In this document: one piece after another, positions 7,254 to 17,443 of the stretch
How positions within the stretch are numbered: position 1 is the first letter of the stretch
Layout of the letters: the number at the start of each line of letters is the position of its first letter
Source: Rhizobium sp.
Lineage (GTDB): Bacteria; Pseudomonadota; Alphaproteobacteria; Rhizobiales; Rhizobiaceae
DNA: 64,000 bases
Direction of reading: 5' to 3'
Assembly (NCBI GenBank): GCA_027533385.1
Contig: JAPZUE010000055.1
Location: 62,001-126,000 of the forward strand
The notes under the pieces: generated by a model
Told to the model about the DNA's origin: nothing
The model's database searches: none
The model's input: the letters and a program-made list of their open reading frames with translations, nothing else
Made by a program: the position numbers and the translations under genes

Positions 7254-8636
7254 ATGACGCTGTTCGATCAGATCCGGCGAGATCAGGACCGCAGCCCGGC
7301 GACCGGCATCAAGGGCTTCTTCCGGTGGCTGCGCCACAGGCTGCCGACGGGTCTCTACGCCCGCTCGCTGCTGATCATCATCCTGCCGATGCTGATCCTC
7401 CAGACCGTCGTCGCCTTCGTGTTCATGGAGCGCCACTGGCAGCTCGTCACCGAACGCCTCTCCGAGGCCGTCACGCGCGACATCGCCGCCGTGATCGAAC
7501 TTCTGCAACGCTATCCGGGTGAGCAAGATTTCGCGCAGATCGCCGATGTCGCCGCCAACCGGCTGAACCTGATGGTCTCGATCGACCCGGGTACAGAACT
7601 GCCCTCGCCGCGACCCCGCCCCTTCTTTTCGATCCTCGACCAGATCCTCTCCGACGAGATTGCCGAACAGATCCGCCGCCCCTTCTGGATCGACACGGTT
7701 GGAACATCGCGCCTGGTCGAGATCCGCATCGTGCTCGACGACAAGACGCTGCGGATCTTCGCGCCGCGCAATTCCGCCTATGCATCCAACACCCACATCT
7801 TCCTGGTCTGGATGGTCTCGACCGCCCTGGTTCTGATCGCGATTTCGATCCTGTTTCTGCGCGGCCAGATACGCCCGATCCTGGCGTTGGCGACGGCGGC
7901 CGAAAGCTTCGGCAAGGGCCAGCGGCCGCCCGAGGATTTCTCCCCCCGGGGCGCCGATGAAGTGCGCCGCGCCGGCCTCGCCTTCATCCTGATGCGCGAG
8001 CGCATCGAGCGCCAGATGGAACAGCGCACCGCCATGCTCGCCGGCGTCAGTCATGATCTGCGCACCATCCTCACCCGGTTTCGCCTGCAGCTGGCGCTCG
8101 CTGGCGACGGGCCGGAGATCGACAATCTCAACCACGATATCGACGACATGCAGAGCATGCTGGAAGGCTATCTCGATTTCGCCAAGGGTGAGGTCGAGGA
8201 GGATGTCGGCACGCTCGATCTGCGCGACCTCTTCGAACGCGTCGCGTCAGACTTCGCCCTGCACGAGCGGACATTCGCCTGGAAGCTCGATGGGGATCCG
8301 CTGGTGCATGTACGCCCGAACGCCTTTACGCGCCTGGTGACGAATCTCGCATCCAATGCCCGCCGCTATGCCAAACGCCTCGATATCGACGCCCGCCACA
8401 CGGCAAAATGGCTGGTCATCGTTTTCGATGACGACGGCCCGGGAATCCCGAAGGAATCACGCGACGATGTCTTCAAGCCCTTCTATCGGCTCGATGAAGC
8501 CCGCAATCTCGACGCCTCCGGCACCGGCCTTGGGCTTGCCATCGCCCGCGACATCGCTCGCAGCCACGGCGGCAATGTCACGCTCGACGATAGCCCGCTC
8601 GGCGGCCTGAGAGCGACGATCCGCGTACCGGTCTGA
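7254..8636 (+). CDS. EnvZ-like sensor histidine kinase
   Basis: A 460-residue membrane kinase. One span lies at about residues 38-60, a periplasmic sensor of about 120 residues follows, a second span lies at about 183-203, then a HAMP linker. The dimerisation domain carries the phospho-accepting His267 in GVSHDLRT. The ATP-binding domain has the N box (NLASNARRYA), G1 (DDDGPGIP) and G2 (GTGLGLAIA). It lies 43 bases after petR and surely pairs with it. The periplasmic domain has no recognised ligand. Classic Rhodobacter petPR lacks this kinase next door; in this organism the triad is complete. Confidence 0.9.
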   Translation: MTLFDQIRRDQDRSPATGIKGFFRWLRHRLPTGLYARSLLIIILPMLILQTVVAFVFMERHWQLVTERLSEAVTRDIAAVIELLQRYPGEQDFAQIADVAANRLNLMVSIDPGTELPSPRPRPFFSILDQILSDEIAEQIRRPFWIDTVGTSRLVEIRIVLDDKTLRIFAPRNSAYASNTHIFLVWMVSTALVLIAISILFLRGQIRPILALATAAESFGKGQRPPEDFSPRGADEVRRAGLAFILMRERIERQMEQRTAMLAGVSHDLRTILTRFRLQLALAGDGPEIDNLNHDIDDMQSMLEGYLDFAKGEVEEDVGTLDLRDLFERVASDFALHERTFAWKLDGDPLVHVRPNAFTRLVTNLASNARRYAKRLDIDARHTAKWLVIVFDDDGPGIPKESRDDVFKPFYRLDEARNLDASGTGLGLAIARDIARSHGGNVTLDDSPLGGLRATIRVPV

Positions 8637-8649
8637 CATTGAAAAGATA

Positions 8650-8668
8650 AGGGGCCACGCAGGCCCCT
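8650..8668. terminator. Hairpin between convergent genes
   Basis: AGGGGCC-ACGCA-GGCCCCT lies between the kinase and csaA stop codons. The minus-strand side continues TTATCTTTTC, so it best serves csaA; the plus side has no T-run. Confidence 0.55.
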
Positions 8669-8696
8669 CATTCGACATTCCGGCGATCTCGTGATC

Positions 8697-9041
8697 TCAC
8701 ATCAGCTTCTTGCCGTTCGGCACGGCCTGCTCGACCGCCGCCAGAACGATCGCACCGTTCTGATCCTCGAAGCCGAGCGTGAGGACTTCCGAGCGGAACG
8801 GCCCGATCTGGCGCGGCGGGAAATTCACGACACCGAGCACCTGGCGTCCGACAAGCGTTTCCGGCGTGTAGTGAACGGTGATCTGCGCCGAGGACTTCTT
8901 GATGCCGATCTCGGGACCGAAATCGATCTTCAGCTTGTAGGCCGGCTTGCGCGCCTCGGGAAAACTCTCGACCTCGATGATCGTGCCGACGCGGATATCG
9001 ACCTTTTCGAAGTCGGCGAAACTGATCTCGGATCCGCTCAC
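8697..9041 (-). CDS. csaA: CsaA-type tRNA-binding protein
   Basis: A 114-residue protein consisting of a single EMAP/Trbp111 OB-fold tRNA-binding domain. Typical blocks are DIRVGTI near residue 15, [17 protein letters not shown], and [11 protein letters not shown] followed by SEVLTLG. CsaA is a secretion-related chaperone in Bacillus and binds tRNA in structural studies; its bacterial role is still loosely defined. The start is a GTG whose last bases overlap the proC stop (GTGA), so translation is coupled to proC. Confidence 0.88.
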   Translation of the reverse strand: MSGSEISFADFEKVDIRVGTIIEVESFPEARKPAYKLKIDFGPEIGIKKSSAQITVHYTPETLVGRQVLGVVNFPPRQIGPFRSEVLTLGFEDQNGAIVLAAVEQAVPNGKKLM

Positions 9042-9856
9042 AGTGCGAGTTCCTCAGCCCGTTTGCGCGCCGCCTCGATCGCCTGATCGAAGAGCGGCTG
9101 CATGCCGTCCTCCGCCATCAGCACGGAAAGCGCCGCTGCTGTCGTCCCACCGGGAGAGGTCACATTCTTGCGGAGAATGGACGACGGGTCGGGGGACTGG
9201 TGCAACAATTCACCAGCCCCCGCGACGGTTTCTCGTGCGAGACGCATGGCGAGGTCCGCCGGCAGGCCGGCCTTACGGCCCGCCTCCGCCATGCATTCGA
9301 CGAGATAAAAGACATAGGCCGGACCGCTACCGGAGAGAGCGGTCACCGCATTGATATCGGCTTCGGTCTCGACCCATTCGACAGGGCCGGACACCTGAAG
9401 CAGCTTGTGGACGATGTCGCGCTGCGCAGCAGATACGGCTGCGTTGGAATAAGCGCCTGTGATCCCGCGGCCCACCATCGCCGGCGTGTTCGGCATGGCT
9501 CGCACCATGGCTGCCTTTCCGAGATGGCTTTCCATCGAGGAAATAGTCTTGCCGGCAGCGACGGAGACAACTGTCGTCTGCTGCCCCACCAGAGACTTGA
9601 GGCCGGGCAGAACCGCGTCCATCACCTGCGGTTTGACCGCGAGAAAGAGGATATCGGCGACGAGACCGTCCGGCGCAGCCACGGAATGCCGTGCCCCCGC
9701 CTCGGTGATCAGAGCCATCATTGTGTCGGAAGGCGCCGGATCAAGTACCGTGACCGACGAACCGGGAACGCCGCTCTTCAGCCAACCGGCCAGCATCGCG
9801 CCGCCCATATTGCCGGCACCGACGAGGACGATGTGTCCGAATGCAGCAGTCGTCAT
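9038..9856 (-). CDS. proC: Pyrroline-5-carboxylate reductase
   Basis: A 272-residue enzyme that reduces pyrroline-5-carboxylate to proline with NAD(P)H, the last step of proline synthesis. The dinucleotide loop [10 protein letters not shown] lies near residue 12. The [11 protein letters not shown] block and the [10 protein letters not shown] block near the C-terminus are the family signatures of substrate binding and dimer formation. The ATG at 9856 is the natural start because the Rossmann fold begins directly after it, although the frame is open further. It lies two bases from the upstream YbjN gene and overlaps csaA, forming a three-gene unit. Confidence 0.93.
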   Translation of the reverse strand: MTTAAFGHIVLVGAGNMGGAMLAGWLKSGVPGSSVTVLDPAPSDTMMALITEAGARHSVAAPDGLVADILFLAVKPQVMDAVLPGLKSLVGQQTTVVSVAAGKTISSMESHLGKAAMVRAMPNTPAMVGRGITGAYSNAAVSAAQRDIVHKLLQVSGPVEWVETEADINAVTALSGSGPAYVFYLVECMAEAGRKAGLPADLAMRLARETVAGAGELLHQSPDPSSILRKNVTSPGGTTAAALSVLMAEDGMQPLFDQAIEAARKRAEELAL

Positions 9857-9858
9857 GC

Positions 9859-10359
9859 TCAGGCTTCTCCGACCGTCTCGAACAGAACGGCGTCCATGGC
9901 GCTCTTGGCGTCCATGCCGGACCACACGACGAACTGGAAGGCCTGATAATAGGCTTCGCATGCATCGACGGCAGAAGAGAGAAGCACCTCGACCTGACGG
10001 TTCGTCGGCTCGGCCCCACCAGCGAGCAGCAGCGATTGGCGGAAGATCACCACATCCTCGTTCCGCCACAGGTCGAAATGGCCCATCAGCACCTGACCAT
10101 TCACGTAGGAAAGCAGCTTGATAACTTCGTTCAGACGATTTTCGGGAATCTTGAGATCGAAGGCTGAGGCAAGATGCAGGGCTTCGAATTCTTCCATCCA
10201 GGAGAAGGAGACGTGATAGTCGGCCCAGCGCCCCTCGACGGTCATTGCAATTTCGTCTTCGCCCGAACGCTCGAACGACCAGTCATTGGTCGCCGCAACA
10301 AACTCGATCATGTCGACCGGGTTGGACTGGCGTTCGACTTCGATTTCCATGAGGCTCAT
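9859..10359 (-). CDS. YbjN domain-containing protein
   Basis: A 166-residue cytoplasmic protein of the YbjN family, a fold related to type III secretion chaperones and often acting as a sensory or chaperone-like regulator. The acidic N-terminus leads into the conserved core (about residues 20-140), with the WRNEDVVIFRQSL and YQAFQFVVW segments seen in alphaproteobacterial members. In E. coli, YbjN affects motility and stress responses, but its molecular action is unknown. It is the first gene of the unit with proC and csaA. Confidence 0.8.
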   Translation of the reverse strand: MSLMEIEVERQSNPVDMIEFVAATNDWSFERSGEDEIAMTVEGRWADYHVSFSWMEEFEALHLASAFDLKIPENRLNEVIKLLSYVNGQVLMGHFDLWRNEDVVIFRQSLLLAGGAEPTNRQVEVLLSSAVDACEAYYQAFQFVVWSGMDAKSAMDAVLFETVGEA

Positions 10360-10781
10360 GCATCACCTTCTTGACCGGAATGAATACGGGCGCCCGGCGA
10401 ACCGCCGGGCCACTCGGACACCTGAACCGGAAACTACTGAAAACGATTCCGAAGGACCCCAGGGTAAAACACGCACCCTGCCCGAAACTTACGCGGCCCC
10501 CGCTCAGAATCATCGTTGAAAATCAGTGTATAATCGTGAGGAGCCAGCACCAGCCCCCTTCGTCATATTTGGCTCAGAGGCCTGTGGATGGCGCTTTCAG
10601 AATCGCCTTTGCATCACCCCTTAAGCGACTCTGCCGATTGGCTTTTTGCCAGCTGTCCACAACCTGCAATTTTTTCACGGTTCATCCCGCGGCGATGGGC
10701 GTCAAGGTGCTGAAAATACAAAAAGACCCAAAGCCACAAGCAATGGGTCTTCGTTGGCAGAAAACGGAATCGTGTAAGGCG
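10360..10781. other. Gene-free region ahead of the YbjN-proC unit
   Basis: About 420 bases. The right end holds the terminator of ubiK at 10723-10751. The remainder must include the minus-strand promoter of the YbjN gene. Plus-strand frames cross it but show no ribosome site or protein-like composition. A TATAAT at about 10529 has no matching -35 box. Confidence 0.4.
10723..10751 (-). terminator. Rho-independent terminator of ubiK
   Basis: AAGACCCA (10723-10730) pairs with TGGGTCTT (10744-10751) across a 13-base loop. On the minus strand the stem is followed by TTTGTATTTTC. Confidence 0.8.
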
Positions 10782-11042
10782 TTACTTGCCCTCAGCCGAG
10801 AGCTTCGCTTCCAGCGCATCGAGGCGCTTTTGCAGGGCGTCGTTCTCCTCGCGCGCCTTCAGCGCCATCTCGCGCACCATGTCGAATTCTTCGCGCTTCA
10901 CGAGATCCATGCTGTTGAGCCAGCGCTCGGTCTGCGCGTGAAAAGCGGTTTCGAGTTCCTTGCGTACGCCCTGCGCGGCGCCAGCGGCGTCCGTCATCAA
11001 CTTGGCAAAATCATCAAGAATACGGTTAGGGCCGGTCGACAT
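10782..11042 (-). CDS. ubiK: Ubiquinone biosynthesis accessory factor UbiK (BMFP protein)
   Basis: An 86-residue BMFP/YqiC-type protein. The N-terminal part (about residues 5-45) is the amphipathic region that contacts membranes, and residues 47-82 form a coiled coil rich in Lys, Glu and Ala. UbiK supports aerobic ubiquinone assembly together with the lipid-binding UbiJ in enterobacteria; the alphaproteobacterial protein is placed by family resemblance. It diverges from lgt across a 190-base promoter region. A minus-strand CTTGCA, 17 bases, CTACCT pair upstream is a plausible promoter. Confidence 0.82.
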   Translation of the reverse strand: MSTGPNRILDDFAKLMTDAAGAAQGVRKELETAFHAQTERWLNSMDLVKREEFDMVREMALKAREENDALQKRLDALEAKLSAEGK

Positions 11043-11231
11043 GGAAAGCTCCTCTCAAGCTGACGGCAGATGGGCAATGAGCCCCTGTAAACGAGGTAGG
11101 ACCAGATCAGTCGCCATGCAAGACGGAACACCAAGATAAAGGTGGTTGACGGTGTCGCAGCATCCCCGATTCCATCTTGACCGTGCCAATTCGCAACGCC
11201 ATTTTCCACGAGCATCAACGAAAGTAATCCA

Positions 11232-12080
11232 TTGTTGTCAGTCCTGGACCTTTTCGCCGCCGTATCTTTTCCCGCGATCGATCCGGTCGCCTTCTCGATC
11301 GGCCCGCTGGCGGTCCATTGGTATGGGCTGGCCTATGTGGCCGGCATCCTGCTTGGCTGGATGATCGCCCGCGACCTGCTGAAACGCCCGCATCTGTGGC
11401 CGAACGGCCAGGCACCCGCCACCTTGCAGCAGATCGACGACTTCATCCTCTGGGTGGCGATCGGCGTAGTCGCAGGCGGCCGCATCGGCTATATCTTCTT
11501 CTATGATTTCGCATCGATCGCCGCCAATCCCATGCGCGCGATCGAAGTTTGGAATGGCGGCATGTCCTTCCATGGCGGCTTCATCGGCGCCACGCTGGCA
11601 ATGGTCTTCTTCGCCCGCAAGCACCAGATCCGCCTGTGGAGCCTCTTCGATCTCGTCGCCAGCGTCGTACCGCTCGGCCTGTTCTTCGGCCGCATCGCCA
11701 ACTTCATCAATGGCGAGCTCTGGGGCCGCCCTGCCGATGTGCCGTGGGCCATGGCCTTCCCGACCGGCGGCCCCTTCCCGCGCCATCCGAGCCAGCTCTA
11801 TGAAGCCGTGCTGGAAGGCCTGGTCCTCCTGATCATCCTGCAGATCCTTGCCCGTGCCTTCGGAGCCCTGAGAACACCCGGCCGCATCACCGGAATTTTC
11901 GTCGCCGGTTATGCGGCAGCCCGCATCTTCGTCGAGTTCTTCCGGGAGCCAGACGTGCAGATCGGCTACCTCTTTGGTGGCTGGCTGACCATGGGCATGG
12001 TGCTGTCGCTCCCCATGCTCCTGATCGGGGTCTGGATTTTCATCCGCTCCGGGCGCCAGGCCCCTGTGACGCAAGGCTGA
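11232..12080 (+). CDS. lgt: Prolipoprotein diacylglyceryl transferase
   Basis: A 282-residue inner-membrane enzyme that moves diacylglycerol from phosphatidylglycerol onto the lipobox cysteine of prolipoproteins, the first step of lipoprotein maturation. About seven membrane spans are visible. The Lgt signature GRIANFINGELWGR is at about residues 151-164, preceded by the SFHGGFIGA segment with its essential His. There is no ATG: the frame opens with two TTG codons at 11232 and 11235 and a weak GAAAG site, so the exact start is uncertain. It leads an operon with midA nine bases on. The lipoprotein at 15.4 kb would be a substrate. Confidence 0.93.
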   Translation: MLSVLDLFAAVSFPAIDPVAFSIGPLAVHWYGLAYVAGILLGWMIARDLLKRPHLWPNGQAPATLQQIDDFILWVAIGVVAGGRIGYIFFYDFASIAANPMRAIEVWNGGMSFHGGFIGATLAMVFFARKHQIRLWSLFDLVASVVPLGLFFGRIANFINGELWGRPADVPWAMAFPTGGPFPRHPSQLYEAVLEGLVLLIILQILARAFGALRTPGRITGIFVAGYAAARIFVEFFREPDVQIGYLFGGWLTMGMVLSLPMLLIGVWIFIRSGRQAPVTQG

Positions 12081-12089
12081 GGAGCACAG

Positions 12090-13190
12090 ATGGCCACGCC
12101 GCTTGCCGAAAAGATCAAGTCGCTGATTGCAGCCAATGGCCCGATCAGTGTCACCGACTATTTCGCCCTCTGCCTCGCCGATCCCGAACACGGCTACTAC
12201 CGCACGCGCCACCCCTTCGGACGCGCAGGCGATTTCGTCACGGCACCCGAGATCAGCCAGCTCTTCGGCGAGATGCTCGGCATCTTCATGATCAACACCT
12301 GGCAGCGCCACGGTGAACCGCGTGACGTCCGCCTCGTGGAAATCGGCCCCGGCCGCGGGACAATGATGTCCGACATGCTGCGCGTGATCGCGCGCGCCGC
12401 GCCCGAGCTCTACGAGACGGCGACCGTTCATCTCGTCGAGACAAGTGCGCTCCTCAAGCTCACCCAGATGGAAACGCTTTCGCCGCATGGCGACAAGGTG
12501 TCCTGGCACGACAGTTTCGATGGCGTGCCGGAAGGCTTCACGCTGCTGGCGGCCAACGAGCTCTTCGATGCCATCCCGATCCGCCAGTTCGTCAGCACAC
12601 CGGACGGCTTCCGCGAGCGCATGGTCGGCATCGATGAGAATGACGAGCTCTGCTTCACGCTGGGGGTCGCCAAACTCGACCCGTCCATGCTGCCTCAGGG
12701 CATCAGCCAGCCCGCCGACGGCGAGATCTTCGAAGTGGCTCCGGCCCGCCAATCGGTCATGCTGACCATCTGCGAACGGCTGATCGCCCATCACGGCACG
12801 GCCCTGATCATCGATTACGGCCACATGGTCAGCAATTTCGGCGATACGCTGCAGGCGGTGCGCGCCCATCAATACGATCCGCCGCTTGCCCATCCGGGCC
12901 TTGCGGATCTGACCAGCCATGTCGACTTCGAAAACCTCGCCCGCACGGCGCTCGCCGCAGGCGTCCATCTGAACGGCTGCATGCACCAGGGAGACTTCCT
13001 CGTCGGCCTGGGCATCGAGCAGCGTGCAGCCTCTCTCGGTCGCGACAAGGACGAGAAAAAGCAAGCGGAAATCGTCGAGGCCGTGCATCGGCTGGCCGGC
13101 TCCGGCGATGGCAATATGGGCGAACTCTTCAAGGTCATGGCGGTCTCCATGCCCTCGGTACAATTGCTGCCTTTCAAGTCCAAGCATTGA
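12090..13190 (+). CDS. SAM-dependent methyltransferase, MidA/NDUFAF7 family
   Basis: A 366-residue methyltransferase. Its SAM-binding motif LVEIGPGRGTMMSD lies near residues 85-98, preceded by the family segment GDFVTAPEISQLFGEM, and LLAANELFDAIPIRQ lies near 152-166. NDUFAF7, the mitochondrial relative, dimethylates an arginine of the complex I subunit NDUFS2, so a role in respiratory complex I assembly is likely but not shown for bacteria. A GGAG site precedes the ATG. It lies between lgt and pgeF in a unit common in Rhizobiales. Confidence 0.88.
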   Translation: MATPLAEKIKSLIAANGPISVTDYFALCLADPEHGYYRTRHPFGRAGDFVTAPEISQLFGEMLGIFMINTWQRHGEPRDVRLVEIGPGRGTMMSDMLRVIARAAPELYETATVHLVETSALLKLTQMETLSPHGDKVSWHDSFDGVPEGFTLLAANELFDAIPIRQFVSTPDGFRERMVGIDENDELCFTLGVAKLDPSMLPQGISQPADGEIFEVAPARQSVMLTICERLIAHHGTALIIDYGHMVSNFGDTLQAVRAHQYDPPLAHPGLADLTSHVDFENLARTALAAGVHLNGCMHQGDFLVGLGIEQRAASLGRDKDEKKQAEIVEAVHRLAGSGDGNMGELFKVMAVSMPSVQLLPFKSKH

Positions 13191-13323
13191 CAGAGAGCGG
13201 CGTGATCTGCACGATCGCCCCGCTCCCTACCGGCTCGAAATCGAAGAAAGCCGATGCAATTCAATAGCTTCGCAAGATCCGCATAGCATACGCGTGATTT
13301 GCCAGGGCTCAGGAGACCCGATC

Positions 13324-14118
13324 ATGAGCACAGCCGACCAGCCACGCCCCATCCTGGCAGACAGCCTCGCCACCATGGCCCCTTCGGGCATTCGCCATGG
13401 CTTCTTCACCCGCGACGGCGGCATCTCTGAAGGCATCTACCAGGGCCTCAATGTCGGCCTCGGCTCGCATGACGACCAGGACAAGGTCCGCGAAAATCGT
13501 CGCCGCGTCAGCGCCTGGTTCGGCCTGCCGCTCGATCGTCTGGCGACGGCTCACCAGATCCACTCTGCCGACGTCGTTGCCGTCAGCGCCGATTACGACG
13601 GTGGCCGTCCCCATGCCGATGCGCAGGTCACCGCAAGTCCCGGGATCATACTCGGTGTCCTCACCGCCGATTGCGGACCCATCCTCTTCGCCGATCCGGA
13701 AAACCGCGTCATCGGTGCGGCCCATGCTGGCTGGAAGGGCGCGCTTGGCGGCATCCTGGAAAACACCATCGACACCATGGTCGCGCTCGGCGCGCGCCGC
13801 GACAGGATCCACGCGACGCTTGGGCCCTCGATCTCCCGCGCCAATTACGAAGTCGGCCCGGAATTCGTTGACCGCTTCATCGCCGTCAATCCCGAATTTG
13901 CAGCCTTCTTCACGCCGTCTTCGAAGCCCGGCCACGCCATGTTCGACCTTCCCGGGCTTACCGTAAAGCGTCTGACCGAGGCCGGCGTCACCGCCGACAG
14001 CCTCGACCAATGCACCTATGCGGCGCCTCAGACGTTCTTTTCCTATCGCCGGACCACCCATGCGGGCGAGCCCGACTATGGGCGGCAGATTTCCGCGATC
14101 GCGATCAAGGAGGAATGA
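13324..14118 (+). CDS. pgeF: Peptidoglycan editing factor PgeF (YfiH/laccase-domain protein)
   Basis: A 264-residue protein of the multicopper-polyphenol-oxidase-like family (DUF152). The zinc or copper ligands are visible: His in HQIHSADV (about residue 80), Cys in TADCGPILF (about 118) and His in AAHAGWKG (about 136). E. coli PgeF removes wrongly placed L-serine from peptidoglycan precursors, and related proteins show purine nucleoside phosphorylase activity. The ATG at 13324 follows AGGAGA; the 130 bases before it, though open, are not protein-like. The stop precedes the next start by one base. Confidence 0.9.
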   Translation: MSTADQPRPILADSLATMAPSGIRHGFFTRDGGISEGIYQGLNVGLGSHDDQDKVRENRRRVSAWFGLPLDRLATAHQIHSADVVAVSADYDGGRPHADAQVTASPGIILGVLTADCGPILFADPENRVIGAAHAGWKGALGGILENTIDTMVALGARRDRIHATLGPSISRANYEVGPEFVDRFIAVNPEFAAFFTPSSKPGHAMFDLPGLTVKRLTEAGVTADSLDQCTYAAPQTFFSYRRTTHAGEPDYGRQISAIAIKEE

Positions 14119-14119
14119 T

Positions 14120-15271
14120 ATGGCCCTGCATTTTTCAGCAAGCGAGTATTCCGCACGCCGCGCACGCCTCATGGCGCGCATGGCCGAGGAAAAGCTCGAC
14201 GCGGTCCTGCTCTTTGCCCAGGAAAGCATGTACTGGCTGACCGGCTTCGACAGCTTCGGCTACTGCTTTTTCCAGACGCTCGTCGTGAAGGCTGACGGCA
14301 GCCAGACCCTGCTGACACGCACACCCGACCTGCGGCAGACCAAGCACACCTCGACCATCGAGAACATCGTCGTCTGGGTCGACCGCCTGAATGCCGATCC
14401 CGCTGTTGATCTGCGCAATCTCCTGAGCGATCTCGATCTGCTCGGCATGCGCGTCGGCGTAGAATACGACACCCATGGCATGACGGGCCGCGTCGCCCGT
14501 CTTGTCGACAATCAGCTCACCAATTTCTGTGAGGCCGTCGATGCCTCCTATCTCGTGAGCAATCTCAGGCTGGTGAAATCGCCGGCCGAAATCACCAAGA
14601 CCAAGGAGGCTGCGGAACTTGCCGACCTCGCCTTCGAGGCTGCCCTGCCCTTGATTGGTCCTGATGCCGATGAAGCGGAAATCCTGGCCGCCATGCAGTC
14701 GGCCATACTTGCAGGCGGCGGCGATTATCCGGCCAATCCCTTTGTCATCGGTTCTGCGGCAGACGCACTGCTTTGCCGCTACAAATCCGGCCGCCGCAAG
14801 CTGTCCGCCACGGATCAGCTGACCCTCGAATGGGCTGGCGTCGTCGCCCACTACCATGCGCCGATGCTGCGCACGGTGCTGATCGGCGAGCCCTCGCCCC
14901 GCCACCGCGAACTCTATACGGCAGCGCTTGAGGGGATGCGGGCGGTCGAACACGTGCTGCGCCCCGGACACAGCTTCGGCGAAGTCTTCGACGCCCATGC
15001 CAAGGTCATGGACGAACGCGGGCTGACCCGCCATCGTTTCAATGCCTGCGGCTACTCCGTCGGCGCCCGCTTCGCCCCGTCCTGGATGGAGCACCAGATG
15101 TTCCATGCCGGGAACCCGCAGGAAATCGCGGCGGACATGACGCTTTTCGTGCACATGATCATCATGGACAGTGACCGCGAGGCGGCCGTGACGATGGGCC
15201 AGACCTATCTGACCACGGAAACGGCTCCACGCTCGCTGTCACGCCACCCGCTCGATCTGATCAGCGTCTGA
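14120..15271 (+). CDS. M24-fold hydrolase lacking the metal ligands
   Basis: A 383-residue pita-bread-fold protein with the creatinase-type N-terminal domain (about residues 1-140) and the M24 catalytic domain. A near-perfect AAGGAGG ribosome site sets the start. Metallopeptidases of the family have two Asp ligands in a LxDxGA...SDxTRT pattern. Here the corresponding stretch near residue 234 reads LEWAGVVAHYHAPMLRT, and the C-terminal Glu ligands also seem absent, though HYHAPMLRT is conserved-looking. This resembles creatinase and ectoine hydrolase (DoeA), which hydrolyse C-N bonds without metal. Substrate unknown; no ectoine genes are nearby. Annotators will often call it Xaa-Pro peptidase, which I doubt. 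Confidence 0.75.
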   Translation: MALHFSASEYSARRARLMARMAEEKLDAVLLFAQESMYWLTGFDSFGYCFFQTLVVKADGSQTLLTRTPDLRQTKHTSTIENIVVWVDRLNADPAVDLRNLLSDLDLLGMRVGVEYDTHGMTGRVARLVDNQLTNFCEAVDASYLVSNLRLVKSPAEITKTKEAAELADLAFEAALPLIGPDADEAEILAAMQSAILAGGGDYPANPFVIGSAADALLCRYKSGRRKLSATDQLTLEWAGVVAHYHAPMLRTVLIGEPSPRHRELYTAALEGMRAVEHVLRPGHSFGEVFDAHAKVMDERGLTRHRFNACGYSVGARFAPSWMEHQMFHAGNPQEIAADMTLFVHMIIMDSDREAAVTMGQTYLTTETAPRSLSRHPLDLISV

Positions 15272-15392
15272 TACCAGGTGTCGGGCTGCATCGGGCGGCG
15301 GTAACGCGGTTTTGCCTGTCCATTCAGCCAATTGACAGGTTAAGCATGCTAGTCGCATTAATTGTGACAGGATCGAAGCGGAAGGACCGGCC

Positions 15393-16202
15393 GTGGTGAG
15401 ACGTTCCCGCATGATGACCAGGACACTGGCCGGAACCGTCGGCCTGTTGCTGCTTCTTTCGGGATGCAACAGCCCCGATGTCTTGACGCCACGCGCAGAT
15501 GTCGGCAGCGGCATGGGAAGCCTTCCCCCCGCCTACCAGCAGGAACTTGCAGCGCCGGCAACTGCACGCCAGCCGGTCGAGAGCGCACCGCTTGCGGAGC
15601 CCGGCTTTGCAGAACCCGCGCGCGGCCCGCAGAACACACTGGAGGCCCAGGCGGCAGCACTCGCCCAGGGCGGCAGCAATCCCGTCGCCTCCGCACCGCT
15701 CGATGGCATGGAAAGCCAGTCGTTCCCCGAGACCCCGCAGCAGCAGCAGCCGGCAAGGCAGGTGGCGCAGACCGCCGCACAGACGAGCCCGCCACCAGCG
15801 GCACAGCAGGCCGCCCTTCCCCCTGCCGCACAAACCACCGGCAGCATCCGCTTCCTGCCGATCATCGGCGCACCGGTGCAAGCCGTCACCCCCCTCTCCC
15901 GGCAACTCGGCGCCGAGGCCCGCGCCCGCGGCCTCACCATCAAGAGTGCCAGTGACGCATCGAGCGAGCATATTCTCAAAGGCTATTTCTCCGCCTTCTC
16001 CGACAGCGGCAACGTGACGATCACCTATGTCTGGGACATCCTCGACGCGAGCGGCGGACGCCTGCACCGCATCCAGGGCCAGGAGATTGTGCCCTCAGGC
16101 GCCCAGGATCCCTGGGCCGCCGTTCCGGCCTCTGTGATGCAGCAGATCGCCACGAAGAGCATGGCCGAATATGTATCATGGCGGAACAGTCGCGCCGGTT
16201 GA
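15393..16202 (+). CDS. Putative lipoprotein with Pro/Ala/Gln-rich linker
   Basis: A 269-residue predicted lipoprotein. The signal peptide ends in LLLLSGC, with the lipid-modified Cys at about residue 25. Residues 35-145 are a low-complexity Pro/Ala/Gln linker of the kind that spans the periplasm. The folded C-terminal domain (about 150-265) has the sequence [20 protein letters not shown] and a DPWAAVP segment; I do not recognise its function. GTG codons at 15393 and 15396 follow GGAAGGA, whereas the ATG pair at 15411 is too far from it. A TTGACA at 15332 may belong to its promoter. Confidence 0.75.
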   Translation: MVRRSRMMTRTLAGTVGLLLLLSGCNSPDVLTPRADVGSGMGSLPPAYQQELAAPATARQPVESAPLAEPGFAEPARGPQNTLEAQAAALAQGGSNPVASAPLDGMESQSFPETPQQQQPARQVAQTAAQTSPPPAAQQAALPPAAQTTGSIRFLPIIGAPVQAVTPLSRQLGAEARARGLTIKSASDASSEHILKGYFSAFSDSGNVTITYVWDILDASGGRLHRIQGQEIVPSGAQDPWAAVPASVMQQIATKSMAEYVSWRNSRAG

Positions 16203-16291
16203 CCGGTGCGCGACATCCGCCGTCAAAAACCGCAAATCCTGCGCCCCATTTGGCGCATCAACCGAAAATATGGGCCTTCCCGTCCAAACCT

Positions 16292-16319
16292 CTTGCATTC
16301 AGGGGGAAGGGCGCTAAAA
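16292..16319 (+). promoter_or_regulatory. Candidate prs promoter
   Basis: CTTGCA, 16 bases, CTAAAA resembles the alphaproteobacterial CTTGAC/CTATAT pattern. A GCCCGC (16321-16326) / GCGGGC (16345-16350) hairpin follows, just before the start codon at 16355. Confidence 0.4.
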
Positions 16320-16354
16320 AGCCCGCATCTCAGCATGGTAACAGGCGGGCCAAG

Positions 16355-17287
<933 letters not shown>

Positions 17288-17443
17288 AAAAGCGGACCCG
17301 CGACTGTTAATCTTAAGAATGAACAAACAAGCGTGAGGGTATCCGCTACTCTTGCGCCGTAACGACGCATTGCATACAGCTTGCATGAAAGACTGTTCCG
17401 CGAGGAACTTTCGTCCGTCACTACATTCGTAACGTGTGATTTA

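Noticed and set aside
11238-13187. Open frame of 649 codons on the minus strand across lgt and midA
   Set aside because: It mirrors two well-identified genes, has the Asp/Gly/Ala/Arg-rich make-up typical of antisense frames in high-GC DNA, and shows no domain.
17381-17443. Upstream extension of the winged-helix protein from a TTG codon
   Set aside because: The added 21 residues show no conserved character and the TTG has no ribosome site, although the ATG is also poorly supported.
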